Positions 32,375-43,106 of a stretch of DNA of 64,000 nucleotides are shown piece by piece. The stretch is taken from the NCBI GenBank assembly GCA_964035575.1, contig OZ037834.1, forward strand, positions 2,201,598 through 2,265,597, written 5' to 3'. The notes below the pieces were generated by a model, which saw only the letters and a list, made by a program, of their open reading frames with translations, made no database searches and was not told where the DNA came from. The position numbers were made by a program, and so were the translations under genes. Source of the DNA: Rhynchopus sp. YZ270_cl-10. Lineage: Eukaryota; Euglenozoa; Diplonemea; Diplonemida; Diplonemidae. The first letter of the stretch is position 1. The number at the start of each line of letters is the position of its first letter.

Positions 32375-32720
32375 CAGGCCTGACGCTAACCATCATCCAT
32401 CATCCCACGGAAAATGGCTTTCCCCCCCGACCAAAAACCATCATCCCACCAAAAATCTGGGAATTCTGTAGGGTTTTGCACGTGGGAAGGGTCTAGAGGA
32501 GGACCCGGGAGGCTGTACCTCAATTTTTTTTGCCTGCGGCGCCATTTTTTTCCTTTTTTGCTCCGCAAAAAAGGGTTCGTTGAGTGACTCTGTGGTGTAA
32601 AAAGCTAGATTTTTACACTGCACCCTATTTTTTTTTTTGCCTGCGGCGCCATATTATATTATTATTTTTTGCTCTGCAAAAAAACCCCTGGATGAGACCG
32701 TTCGTGCAAAATAACCAGGG
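32375..32720. repeat. Fragments of other hAT families within the composite
   Basis: CAGGCCTGACGCTAACCATC at 32375 resembles the end of the 53785 element (CAGGCCCCAGCCTAACCATC). Then 32520-32700 is the inverted match of about 14310-14560 (GCCTGCGGCGCCAT, TTTTTGCTCCGCAAAAAAGG, GTGTAAAAAGCTAGATTTTT). No matching right end or target duplication was found, so these look like truncated or recombined pieces. Confidence 0.6.
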
Positions 32721-33045
32721 GAGTTCGGGTGTCCGAAACACCCGTGACTACACGGCGCTGAGGCGGTGCATGAACCAAGGGTTCAGTTTCTTTAAGTCTG
32801 CCTCGAGGAAGAAAGCTCTGAAACTCATACAGATACCAGTGGTAGTTTTCCGAGAGACCACAAAGTGAGGCGGGCAAACGGCACATTTCGGAGGATTACT
32901 GCTTTGACCGAATTTTGGCCATTTTCGCGAATATCCCCCACCACAAGCTGGGATTGGAGAAAATAGCTCGTAGAACGCCGCTAAACCATCTTCTGTAGTA
33001 AAAAACTCAAGCTATTCAAACAAATGCAAAAAATAAAAAAATAAC

Positions 33046-33785
33046 CAGGGCGTTCGCCCCGGGGCGAAAAATATTTTTTTTCGTTAAAAAAATTTTTTCC
33101 TGAAAAAATGACGTTTTATTTCGCCCCAGGGCTTCGCCCCACCGGGGCGAAACCCTGTATAAATAAATAAATAAATAAATAAAGGGGGGAAAAAAAAAAG
33201 AGAGAGAGAGAGATTTCTCCCCACCACCCTGTAGACCCCCTCCGGGGGTCGCAGAGGGGTGTCCACTGTACTCAAAATCATCCGTAAACCCGCCTGCCGT
33301 GAGAGGAAGTTTCCCCAGCACTCCCGCTCGCTCCTCAATCCTGCAGTCTGCTGAAGGTGTACCGTACCCCCTGTTATAGAAGGTGTCACTGCTCGTGTCA
33401 ACTCTATCTTCAATGGCAGAGAGTTGAAAATAATCAAAATAAGGATGAAGTCTCACATGACGGATGCCTCTCTCTTGTACATCTGTTTGATTAAACAACA
33501 CAAAGAGACCCTCAGTGAGGGGGGATTGATGAAATTCTTCATCGTTTTGCTGGTTTTAGTATCAGGAAAGTTCAGCTGTAATATCACTTGTGCTGGGGAA
33601 GGGATCACGCGCAAATCGCAAATTTTTTTGACCATTCAGTACCAGGGATTCACCCACGAACTAACTTCTCTCCGGCGGGAAAATTTTTTTGACCTATTTT
33701 AAGCACTAGTAAAAAAACGAAAATTTCGGGGTTTTTGGCATTTCGCCACGATCAGGAAAAAACGATGGCGATAGCGAACGCCCTG
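33046..33785. mobile_element. hAT-like MITE, 740 bp, copy 1
   Basis: Terminal inverted repeats are CAGGGCGTTCGC (12 bp perfect). The target duplication AAAATAAC is at 33038-33045 and 33786-33793. Internal features are a CGCCCCGGGGCG-type palindrome repeated near the left end, a TAAA microsatellite and GA repeat around 33165-33210, and a unique core. Nearly identical to the copy at 52687. A 161-residue minus-strand frame across it has no recognisable domain and differs between copies only by indels, so I do not call a gene. Confidence 0.93.
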
Positions 33786-33793
33786 AAAATAAC

Positions 33794-34255
33794 AAAAAAA
33801 AATAAATAAATAAATTAAAAAAAAAAAAAAAACATCATATCATTGCTTTAGTGCCGCGTCCACGACGCGATGCACTGCCAACATCTCTTTCTTTTCTTTT
33901 CTTTTCTTTTCACAAAAAAAAAAAAAAAAAAACAAAAAAAAAAACAAAAAAAAAACCCCTTTTTTTAAAAAAAAAATTTTTTTTTTTTACTCCGTGGTTA
34001 ACCTCGTTTGAGGTTGCGCGGAGTCCAAAGTCAGGCCAGGGAGCCACCCAACCAGGCTCAACTGCCACATAGGGGGGGGGAGATGTGTGCTGTCTGTGTA
34101 GTCCCCTCAAAACAAGGACAGGGAAACTGTCCCCCACTGCCTTGAGCGGTGAGGAACCCCGCCACGTAGAACAACAAGTAAACGTGGTACGAGGCAGTAC
34201 CAGGGTCATGTGCCAGCACCCGCGGCAGCACTAAACCCGCCTACAATGTAGGTAA

Positions 34256-34290
<35 letters not shown>
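33794..34290. other. Right arm region of the composite element
   Basis: A- and T-tracts (33800-33990, 34261-34287) with a GC-richer stretch at 33990-34250 of unknown origin. No gene is supported. Confidence 0.5.
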
Positions 34291-34600
34291 GCTGACCCAC
34301 TTTCATGGAAAGCGACCCACTTCTGGAATTTTCCCCAAAACCAAGCTAGTGCCCTGGTCTTGAACCCATTTCCACAAATGAAAGGTGCCATCTAACTTTG
34401 CTTCCCTTTCCTGCACCTTGCCTGGGTAACTCCACGCAGGAAGCACCCTTTTGCAAGCACGACCGAGCTGCGTTTTTTTTGAGCACATTTCAACCATTTC
34501 AACACTTGGTACCAAACCTCCCCTCCACCCCAGATGTAACACACTATACCCATACACAACACCGCTCTGCCCCACCTCTTCCCCCCTTTCCCTCACCACC

Positions 34601-37105
34601 ATGAGCTCGGGGTGGCTGAGTCACATATTAGCATCATGTATTGCCACCTTCTTGGTCTCTTCTCTTCCCCTCCCTTGCAATGCCGCCCTCACCGGCACTG
34701 CTGCCTTGATTGAAGTGTCAAGCAGTGTGTCTGGGACGATCATATCAGGACTTTGCGTGCACCCTTCGGATCGGAGTGTTGTGTTTTCCCTTGAGGGTGG
34801 AAATACATTGGGGAGCTGGAATCTTGTGAATGGGGTGGCAACACGGGTTGGGGTGGTGTCGCTTCTCAATGCGGGGGTGATGGATACTGCGACGTCGCTC
34901 TTCTGCGATGCCACCTCGGTGTGGGTGATGCTGTCCTCAGGGACCCTCATCGAGGTGAACACGACCAACCCGAACACCATGACAACCACCCGCAGCGACA
35001 ACCCCAACCTCGCCTTCTGCACTGCCCTGCACAGCGGGGTGGACCGCCTCTACGCATGCTGTGAAGACAGCATCGTCTCCTTCGACCGCACCCTCACGAC
35101 ACCCACCACCACCACCACCAACACCCTCTGCACCTCCCTCGCGCTCGACACGGCAACCGAGACCCTCTACGCGACCACCCCCACAGGGGTAGCCGCCTAC
35201 TCCACAACCGGCGGCGTCCTCAGCACAAAGGCCAGCAATATCAACGCGAGCACCACCTCCCTCACCATATGGCACAACACACTGTACTCTGCCGATTCAG
35301 GCGGCCTCAGGAGACATGCCGCCTCGACCCCTACCCTTCTTAGCGGCGACAAGGCAACTGCAGTGACATTTCTTGCAGCTGCGAGCGAAGACGCGGTACT
35401 CTATGCTACGGGGCAGAATGAAGGTGGGAATGTACTGCTTGCGGTGCCCTATGGGACGCAAGCTGTGGCAGCAGTGTGGGAGGCGGATGAGGCAGTTGTA
35501 GGGGTGGTAGGGGGATGTGGTGGTGGCTGTGTTGTTGCTGCGATGGCTGACCGCATTGTGGTGCTGACCCCTGCAGAGATACCTCCCTCGAGCGATAGCA
35601 CGGAGGTGACGGAGAAGCTGTCAGGACGGATCTGGAAATCCCAAGCAGCAGCCTCTGTTGCCGCAGTGGGAAGCGTGCTCGCTGGGGCAAGCAGTGGTGC
35701 AGCGCTCCGCCTTGTCTTAGTAGCACAGCAGTGTAAAGCGACTGAGAGAAACGAAGCGGACACCCCGCTCCTCCTCCACCCCACCCAATGGGCGTCTGGG
35801 GACACGCAGGTTGGTGCCGTGGTAGGCAACCTGGTAGCAGCGTTGGGCGCAGCGTTGATAACGCTTTTGTTCGTTCAAATCGTGGCGTGTACCGGATTGC
35901 ATCCAGACCCGTACGCATTGTTGCATTTTCCGGGGTTGCCACTGATGGTCTTCTTTTTGTTGTATCCGGGTACTGCGTGGCAGGCGTTTTCGCTTTTGTT
36001 TGCGGCGGACAGTGTAGCGACGTTTATGGTAGGGGTGGCAGGAGCAGCGTTGTGCTGTATAGTACCGGGTTGTGTCTTGGCGCAGGTGTCGAGAGATATT
36101 CCTACCTTGGCGCACTTCCGCTGCTTCAAACAGCATGACGAAGGCCTCCGCCGCATGCTTGTCGGCAAAGGCGATTGGGTGTCCCACAGCCCGACAGTGT
36201 GCTGGCAGCAACGCTACACCGGCATCGCACGGCCCTACCACGAACACACGGTATGGTACAGCGCAGCGGAGTTTGCCTGCACCTTCGCGCTCTCCTGTGC
36301 AAAGGGGATCCCAACAGACGGGGTGACGCAGTGCGGGCACATCGACATTGCTTTGGGCTGCATTCTCATGGTCTACGGCACTGTGTCCATGGTGCTGTGG
36401 CCGTTCGCTCGGGCGAGGGATAACGCATTGGATGTTGCAGCCTCGTTTCTGCAGGCCCTCGCGATGACACTCATGAGCATCGCATATTACAACAACGACG
36501 TAGGCTCGTGGACCTTCTCCTTCGCGACGACGGTGTTGCTTCTTGCAACGGGGTTGGTAGTGTTGAAGGCTGTGTTGGATGTGATAGCAACGTTGTCCTT
36601 GTTTTTTAAGGTAGAAGCCATGGCCGCAGTCCTAGAGCTGGAGGATGAACTGTCTGAGGTGGATATGGAGGAAATGATAGGCCGCAGTACAGAGCGGCTG
36701 AGCTCCAGCCCGAAGGGAACGTTGCAGCGGTCGCTTTTATTAACTCCGTTGAGTGCCGACACCTGGACTCCGTTGGACACAGAGATTACGACACCCAAAA
36801 CGCTCTTCACACACCCAAGCCCCGCCACCGAAGCAGACCTTGGGAGGAAGGATGCCAGCGCTCTGAACATTAGCGCTTCGAATATTCTCTCTTCATCGCG
36901 TCCGCTGCTCTCGGCAGCGTGGGTGGTGCCTCCAGCGCTAAAGGAGATTGGGGGAGGAGGAGGCGCTGGGGAGAGGAGAACGTTGCGGACCTTGAGTAAC
37001 CTTTCTTTTTCGGGAGGTGGAGGTGGTGGAGGAAGTGGTGGTGGTGGTGCAGCATCAACACCGTCGTCGTCGCAGAACAGGGAGGCGGATTTTGAGTTGC
37101 TTTGA
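34601..37105 (+). CDS. Large membrane protein: secreted propeller-like ectodomain plus ~7 TM helices
   Basis: 834 residues from the ATG at 34601 (CACCATGAG context); earlier in-frame ATGs fall in low-complexity leader. Residues 1-28 are a signal peptide (ILASCIATFLVSSLPLPCNA). Residues about 30-400 are Thr/Ser/Val-rich with repeating beta-strand patterns such as LDTATETLYATTPTGVAAYS and ATGQNEGGNVLLAVPYGTQA, like a six- or seven-bladed propeller. Transmembrane segments follow at about 405-430, 445-470, 472-497, 553-572, 580-605, 612-632 and 640-672. The cytosolic tail is Ser/Thr-rich, with a Gly-run (GGGGGGGSGGGG) near residue 805. I do not recognise the family; a receptor- or channel-like surface protein is a guess. 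It begins 237 bases after the composite transposon ends. Confidence 0.78.
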   Translation: MSSGWLSHILASCIATFLVSSLPLPCNAALTGTAALIEVSSSVSGTIISGLCVHPSDRSVVFSLEGGNTLGSWNLVNGVATRVGVVSLLNAGVMDTATSLFCDATSVWVMLSSGTLIEVNTTNPNTMTTTRSDNPNLAFCTALHSGVDRLYACCEDSIVSFDRTLTTPTTTTTNTLCTSLALDTATETLYATTPTGVAAYSTTGGVLSTKASNINASTTSLTIWHNTLYSADSGGLRRHAASTPTLLSGDKATAVTFLAAASEDAVLYATGQNEGGNVLLAVPYGTQAVAAVWEADEAVVGVVGGCGGGCVVAAMADRIVVLTPAEIPPSSDSTEVTEKLSGRIWKSQAAASVAAVGSVLAGASSGAALRLVLVAQQCKATERNEADTPLLLHPTQWASGDTQVGAVVGNLVAALGAALITLLFVQIVACTGLHPDPYALLHFPGLPLMVFFLLYPGTAWQAFSLLFAADSVATFMVGVAGAALCCIVPGCVLAQVSRDIPTLAHFRCFKQHDEGLRRMLVGKGDWVSHSPTVCWQQRYTGIARPYHEHTVWYSAAEFACTFALSCAKGIPTDGVTQCGHIDIALGCILMVYGTVSMVLWPFARARDNALDVAASFLQALAMTLMSIAYYNNDVGSWTFSFATTVLLLATGLVVLKAVLDVIATLSLFFKVEAMAAVLELEDELSEVDMEEMIGRSTERLSSSPKGTLQRSLLLTPLSADTWTPLDTEITTPKTLFTHPSPATEADLGRKDASALNISASNILSSSRPLLSAAWVVPPALKEIGGGGGAGERRTLRTLSNLSFSGGGGGGGSGGGGAASTPSSSQNREADFELL

Positions 37106-38879
37106 AATGTTTTTTCTACCTTAGCGTAGCTTTAAAATGGAGAATTAATTTCTCAGATACGGTCGCCAAATCACCCCTCGGGTGAATTGAGCAATCAACA
37201 GAAAAAAAGATCCTTTTTCTTTTTACATTTGCCTATCAGAGTTATTTCTGAGGGATGTTGAAATTGTCTTTTTTTTTTTTCAGCACACGAGCGGGTGGTG
37301 TTCTTTTTTTGTCCTTTCAACTTCTTTATTTCGAGATTTCCAAGCATTCATCTCAAGTTTCCTGTGGAAGGATTGTGAGATTGAGAGGAAAAAAAAAAGG
37401 CAGCGAGGCGTTAGCTTCTTAGATTCTTACCGAAACGTTTCATTGTTGTTTTTTTTGAAGTTGCATAAATCATTCGAGAGGCAAAGTAGATGGTGGTATT
37501 TTCGTCTCTGCATCCCCAAAGAAGAAAGAAGGTGTCTGAGGCGTTGCTACAGAGAGCAAAAATCCTTAAAATTAGGAAATCTAAAATTTTGAAATGGAGT
37601 GCCAAAAAATTTCAAAAAAAAACAAAAAGTGTAGCTCATCCTCGGAATCAGTCTACACTGAATAATACGATCAACTTTTTCAAAAAAGGAATACGTGCCG
37701 GGCATCTTCCTCAGGGTGTCTTTTTGCTTGGTATCAAATTCACTTTTTTGCAACTTTTGTCAAAAAAAAAAAAAAAATGACAGTGTATATTGCACAACTG
37801 TGGCAACACAACCGAGGCAACTACACTACAACAATTTATCAAAAAAGAAAATAAAGATCCAAAGAATAGCGAGCATTTGCCAAGGTAAGGCAACTATAGT
37901 GAAGTAGACTTCAAATTTTATCAACAAAAAAAAAAAAAACGAAAGTACATAAATGGAGACAAAAAAGGCCGTCTGTAAATAAGCCCTTTTGGGCGACGTT
38001 TGACCAGAATGCTCTTTTTGCGTGGGTTGACTTTTTTTTATTTTATTTCATTTTTATTGGCAATCCATTTGCCCCGATGCGAAAGTAAAACTCTCGAACG
38101 AGAGAGAAAATGCGAACCCGTTCTTATAAGTATCCGAACCTCCACACAAGGTGATTGTCGATACAAAAAGACTAGGGTTGGCATCTGAGTTGTTGTTGTT
38201 TTTTCGTGCAAAAAAAAAAAAAAAAAATAGCTTCTTCTTTGTTGTAAGGTGACGACGCAGCAGAGAGGGGGCTTAGGTTCATCTTATTTCCACTACTCTA
38301 AATCGGTGATTACCTTCCCTTCAACGACCCTTTGGGAAGGTCGTTTTGCCACCTTCAGATTCACTTTGTTTGTCAAAGATGTGTGCATGAGAGGTGTTCA
38401 ATTTTTTTCAAGTTTTTTTTTAAAGTCTTCATTGTCTTTTAGATGTGCTGGCATAGGGAAGGAGAGATGCGTAAATAATTTGTTGTGTGTGTTTCAAAAA
38501 AAGCAAAAATGTTATTTCAGATTTCCTGTTATACGGTGGTGCCGAAGCAGGCGATGATGCGCTATCCGGTAGTTTTTTTTTTAAACCACGAAATGGATGT
38601 AGGAACTGCATGGTTGAGGGTCCGTCCACCCCGGTACAGCCGGTCAATGTACTAAAAGGTGCACTGTTTTCACGAGAGGGCTGTTGTATTTCAAACTTTT
38701 GTTTTTGTTTTTGGCAGCCACGCCTCTTCTGGTTGCCCCATATATCTTGCTGTGTTTTTATTGTGCTACAAATAGCGGGGGGGTTCCACACTGCGACTGG
38801 GGCAGAGAGGCGGTTTCCCTATTCCTCGTGGGGCACACAGCCCGCACACACCACATTTTTTTTCCCGTTCAAAGTTGTT

Positions 38880-39036
38880 CCACCTGATTTTTACCCTGCG
38901 TATAGGCGCGTAAATGCGCGTAAAGGCGTGTACGGGCGGTCCGTATATGCCTGTACGGACCTATACGGCCCTTTTCGCGCCTTTTCACGCCATTACACGC
39001 TTTTACGCGCCTATACGCGGGGTAAAAATCAGGTGG
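38880..39036. repeat. 157-bp palindromic foldback element
   Basis: The left arm CCACCTGATTTTTACCC, then GCGTATAGGCGCGTAAA, is mirrored at the right end as TTTACGCGCCTATACGC, then GGGTAAAAATCAGGTGG. Inner parts are rich in CGTATA/TACG repeats and pair imperfectly. A similar AAAAATCAGGTGGA end occurs at 43950, with TCCACCAGATTTTT about 110 bases before it. Target duplication not clear. Confidence 0.75.
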
Positions 39037-40856
39037 ATGTTGTGCACGAGAGGCATTTTTCATCCTTCAAGCTTTTCCCGACGATATGTGTTCTGCAACA
39101 GCAGGGGTACATTTTCGTCTTCATGTGTTCTTTCCCCATATATTTCCTTGGTACACAGTCACGAGAGAGAGAGGGCTTTGTATTTCAATCAGAATTTTTT
39201 TCTCTTATGCGAATCGATCTTTTTTTCTTGTATTGCAGTATTGTAGTTTGTGTATTTTTCTCAATTTATTTCATTTTTTTTTTGGGCAGGGGGGAGGGGT
39301 TTTTTGTGGGAAGGGGAAGGGTATTTGTGGGTATTTTTAACAACACTGGGGGTTCGATAACCCACGGAGTGTCGGTGCTTGCGTCCCAGAGACGTAACCA
39401 CACTATCCACTTCACCTTTTTTTTTAGATGTGTGTTGTACGAGAGACACGTTCCATCTTAAATTTTTCTTCTTTTTTTTTTTTTTTGTAGTCGGTCAGAG
39501 GTGGCCTGACAACTGTTACCAACTTTCCAACTTCACTTTTTTTTATTTTCCTTTTTTTTTTTTTTTTTTTAGCTTTTCCCAAGGGTACTTGGCTTCTTCC
39601 CTCAACTTTACATCGAAGGTGGGTGGAAGAATGACGACGCGGGTGTTTTATTATTCCTTCTGTTTTCTCTCTCTCTCTTTTTTCTTTTTTCTGTGCCTGC
39701 GTCCCAGAGGCGTTTGCACTATCAACTTCACTTTCTTTTTCTCATCCTTTTTTTTTTTCAACACTGTAGGCGTGTAGTAAATTCGCTCTAAAAACTGTTG
39801 CACCTATTTCAAAAAAAAAATAACAAAAGTCTTTCCCTCCAAAAAAAAAAAACGCTGCAGAATCATGTTAAAAGTTAACAATGTGTTTTGTTGGTGTTTC
39901 GTTGAGATGTGTTTTCACACCTTTTCAAGCCGCCCCATTTTTTTAGAAATAATTTGGTAAAGTGACTGTGGAGCTTTGCTGAGGACTTATGTGGCTCACA
40001 GGGACTCATTTTTTTACCAACCTTTTTCTTGTGGGGCGGATGCCTGCGTTCCGCCGATGTACGGTGAGTCGTTTGCACTTTTCAACTTCTCTTTTTTTTG
40101 TGTGTCTTTTTGATGTGTGTGCATGAGAGGCACATGCATTCTTTCTTTCACATCTCTTTTCTCATAAAAAAAAGTTTGGGTACATTTAGTGCACCCTATT
40201 ATACCTTCTATTCAGTAGAATGGTTGGTATATGAATCAATTTTCTCAGAGTAGAAAAGACGGGAACATTTTGATCCCTATACCTATGCTATCAATTTATT
40301 GAATGCAGATGTTTGAAATACATTCAATGAGGTACACAAGAGATTAGGGTCACCAACCCTTCTCACTTCCCCTTAACAACATGGGGCTCTATTTTTTGCA
40401 CCCCCCCTTTTTTTTGTCCTGTTTGCGTTGTTTTGTGATGTGGACAACCTGCACCCTGCGTGTTTCCAGGCCCCCATCTCGACAGGCTCAGACCCCTCCC
40501 ACCCTCCTTTTTTAACTCTCTTTTGAAAGAACACACACATGTTAATTTGTCTTTCAAAAATAAAAAATAAATAAATAATACTCTTCTCTTTCTGTTGCTC
40601 TGCCTCAGTGTTCGATCTTTCAAGTGTTACAGTGCAAAGCACACCCCTCTCAGAGGGTGGCTGCGCTCATCCTATCAGTACTTTTTTTTGCCCCCCCAAG
40701 GTGACTCAGAAGGAGAGGCTTCGGGTCATCTTTATTTGCACGCGTGCCTTTTTGCGTTCCTGTCACGATATTTATTACATTTTGTTGTAGTTCAAATACT
40801 TTCAATTCTGTGAACTGAAAGGATATGAATCTAAGTTTTTCGTTTCTTAATTCTTC

Positions 40857-40992
40857 GGAATTATGCAAGACCACTGTCCAGCGGGATCAATAGGGACTGC
40901 CGGGGTCGTACGTACTCCCACGTCAGAGGTGAAATTCTTAGATCGCGGGAAGACGAACTTCTGCGAAAGCATTCGACAACACCCGTCTGAAG
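40857..40992 (+). pseudogene. Small-subunit (18S-type) rRNA fragment
   Basis: About 136 bases match the conserved centre of eukaryotic SSU rRNA in order: CGGAATTATGCAAGACC (compare GGAATAATGGAATAGGAC), GGGATCAATAGGGACTGCCG, GTCAGAGGTGAAATTCTTAG and GACGAACTTCTGCGAAAGC. Flanks on both sides are not rRNA: the left is T-rich repeat DNA, and after CATTCGACAACACCCGTC the similarity fades. It is an isolated piece, not a gene, and lies directly before a GGTTCGATAACC repeat module. Confidence 0.85.
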
Positions 40993-42747
40993 ACCATCCG
41001 GGTAACAGTGTTTTTCACCGATTGACACACCTTTTGGCGGGGGTTCGATAACCTAGTGGAGACACGAGACACCAGTACACCAGTACCCACTCTAGTACAC
41101 ATGAAGGGCGAAAGGGTGGTTGGGTTGCACCTTTTCAACTTCTCCGTTTTTCTCGTACAATGCAATTCCAGATACAGTCAGCCGAAGCTGTGCGCATCAC
41201 GGTTGTGATCAAGGTGACTAAGACATTGAGTAGCAATAACACAAAAAAAAACATTAAAAAAAAAACAAATGACTGATGAATAAACCAAAGAATAATCTAA
41301 TCAGACTGAGACATCATTTACCATTCATATCATCCAGTATCACACTATTCCCCTCTTTTTTGGTGTCAATTTCTAACCTTTTTCGATCCTCTCTTCTGTG
41401 TGGGCCAGTGTGGCATATTTCCTTCACGTTTTCTTGCTCTATCTTTTCTCTCTCTTGAAACTGTTTATTATAAAACCAATGAATGCCCAATACGGTTTTT
41501 GGTGCTTTTCGTAGAGTGTTATTTCCCTTTTCTCTCTTTTCTCTCTTTCTGGCCGTTCTGGTGGTGCATATTAACGAAGATCTGATTTCAAAAAAAAAAA
41601 GATTAAGTACAAAGCCTTAGGGCGACATTGTGTACAGATCCTACTTCTCGGTAGGTGATTGTCGATACAACAAAAAAAAGTGGAGATTGCACAACTGTGG
41701 CAACACAACCGAGGGCAACTGCACTACAACAATTTATCAAAAAAATATGTCTTTTCCTCTCTACAGCAGACCACACCCCCAGGTCAGCCTTTCGAACGAA
41801 AAACCGGTTGGAAAAAAGGGGGACTGCAGCGCTTACCACTCTTTTGCAGGTTTTGCTGAATTTTAAGGGGGAGGGTCAATATTCCCAAAACCCGGATTTT
41901 GAGGAAAATTTTTTGGCTGAAAAAATGGGCCATTTCTATTAGCTCATATTTTCCAAAAAAAATTTAAGTGGTCAACAAATTGTCCAATTTTAGACTATTG
42001 GCCCACCACTGCACGCCTTTTTTCTTTCATTGTCATTTTTTTTTTTTTTTACATTTCACTTCATACGGGGCTGGCATCGTACAGTAGATTGGAGGTGTGT
42101 GTCTTGCATCAAATAACTCGCATTTACTTTGAGGTGACTGAGCACACGAGAGGCTTAGGTTCATCTTAACAAACTTTATCATTTATTATGAACGTGAACA
42201 ATGATGGTACAGGCATTCTTCCTTCAATTTCCCTCGCCCCTTTGAGTCCCCCTTCCCCCCTTTTTTTAAGATCGTGGGCTTCAAGGCAATAAGAGGAAAG
42301 GTATCAGGCATGGGTAATTCCTGCAGTGGCATCGGTTTTATTGCCTTTCCTGTATGTTGTCTGTGTGTGGTTGGAGTAAAACCGACCCGTTACAGAGTCT
42401 TGTTGGGGCGCCTGTTGGTGGCATTTTTTCTGTATTGCAATAAAATAAAATAAAAAATGACGGCATGGTGCCATCATTTGCCACTCGTAGATGTGTTTAG
42501 TAGAGTTCACAGAGCGGGCTTTGTATTTCAATATCTACTTCTTTTTGGGGTTCGATAACCCCGCGGAGTGTCAGTGCCTCTGCTGTCCGAGAGACGTTTG
42601 CACTATCAACTTCACTTTTGTGAAGATTGTGTGCATGAGAAGATTCATCTTTTAAGGTTTCTTTCGTTTTGTTGGGGGAGAGGATTCATTTTCAAAAAAA
42701 AAAAGAATTATTTTTTTCGGGCGACTTTTTTTTTCAAAAAAAACTAT

Positions 42748-43106
42748 GGGAAGGCTCGTTTTTCCATTTAATGTTACAAAGTAACAATAAAGGGGGGGGA
42801 GGGGGTCCGACCGAAATCCGGCGAAAAAACTTTTTTTTTTGTAACAATGGCGGGAAAAAGTGGCTTTTTCCAACAACAAGAACTTGTCCATTTCGGCAGA
42901 TTGACCCCACCACAGTGCGGACGGATTCCGGAAATGCAAATGCGGGTGTTTTCGGATGTGCACGTCCACTGCGCCTTGTTGTTACAATAAATGAAAATTC
43001 GGAAAAACGGTTTTTCCGTGTAACATAGGGGGTGGGGAGGGGGGGGTCACCGGGAAAAATGGTTTATTGTTACTTTGTAACATTAAAAGGAAAAACGAGC
43101 CTTCCC
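42748..43106. mobile_element. Palindromic MITE, 359 bp
   Basis: The inverted ends are GGGAAGGCTCGTTTTTCC followed by TTAATGTTACAAAGTAACAA; together they pair over about 45 bases with the right end. TAT flanks both sides (42745-42747, 43107-43109), so the target duplication could be TA or TAT. The middle carries, in inverted orientation, the same GGGGTCAATTTGCCGAAATG segment as 31850-31885. No coding frame. Confidence 0.65.

Larger units (their letters stand above)
27476..34356. mobile_element. 6.9-kb composite hAT-like element
   Basis: Ends are CAGGGGACTAGCTTGG (left) and, reverse-complemented, CAGGGCACTAGCTTGG (one mismatch in 16). The 8-bp target duplication GTCTTGAA lies at 27468-27475 and 34357-34364. 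Both arms carry subterminal GACCCACTT repeats. The sequence joining the right duplication, GTCTTGAACCCATTTCCACA, equals the uninterrupted sequence after the stop of the paralogue at 26174, giving a natural empty site. The interior is nested: a long-inverted-repeat unit with a LINE relic (27630-30901), a shared hAT module (about 30990-31340), a microsatellite unit (31751-32232), fragments of other hAT families (32375-32700) and an intact hAT MITE (33046-33785). No hAT transposase is seen. Confidence 0.88.

Noticed and set aside
33016-33501. 161-residue minus-strand frame in the hAT MITE (also 138 residues at 52725-53141)
   Set aside because: It has no recognised domain. The frame begins in unique MITE core and runs through simple repeats, and its length differs between copies through simple-repeat indels.
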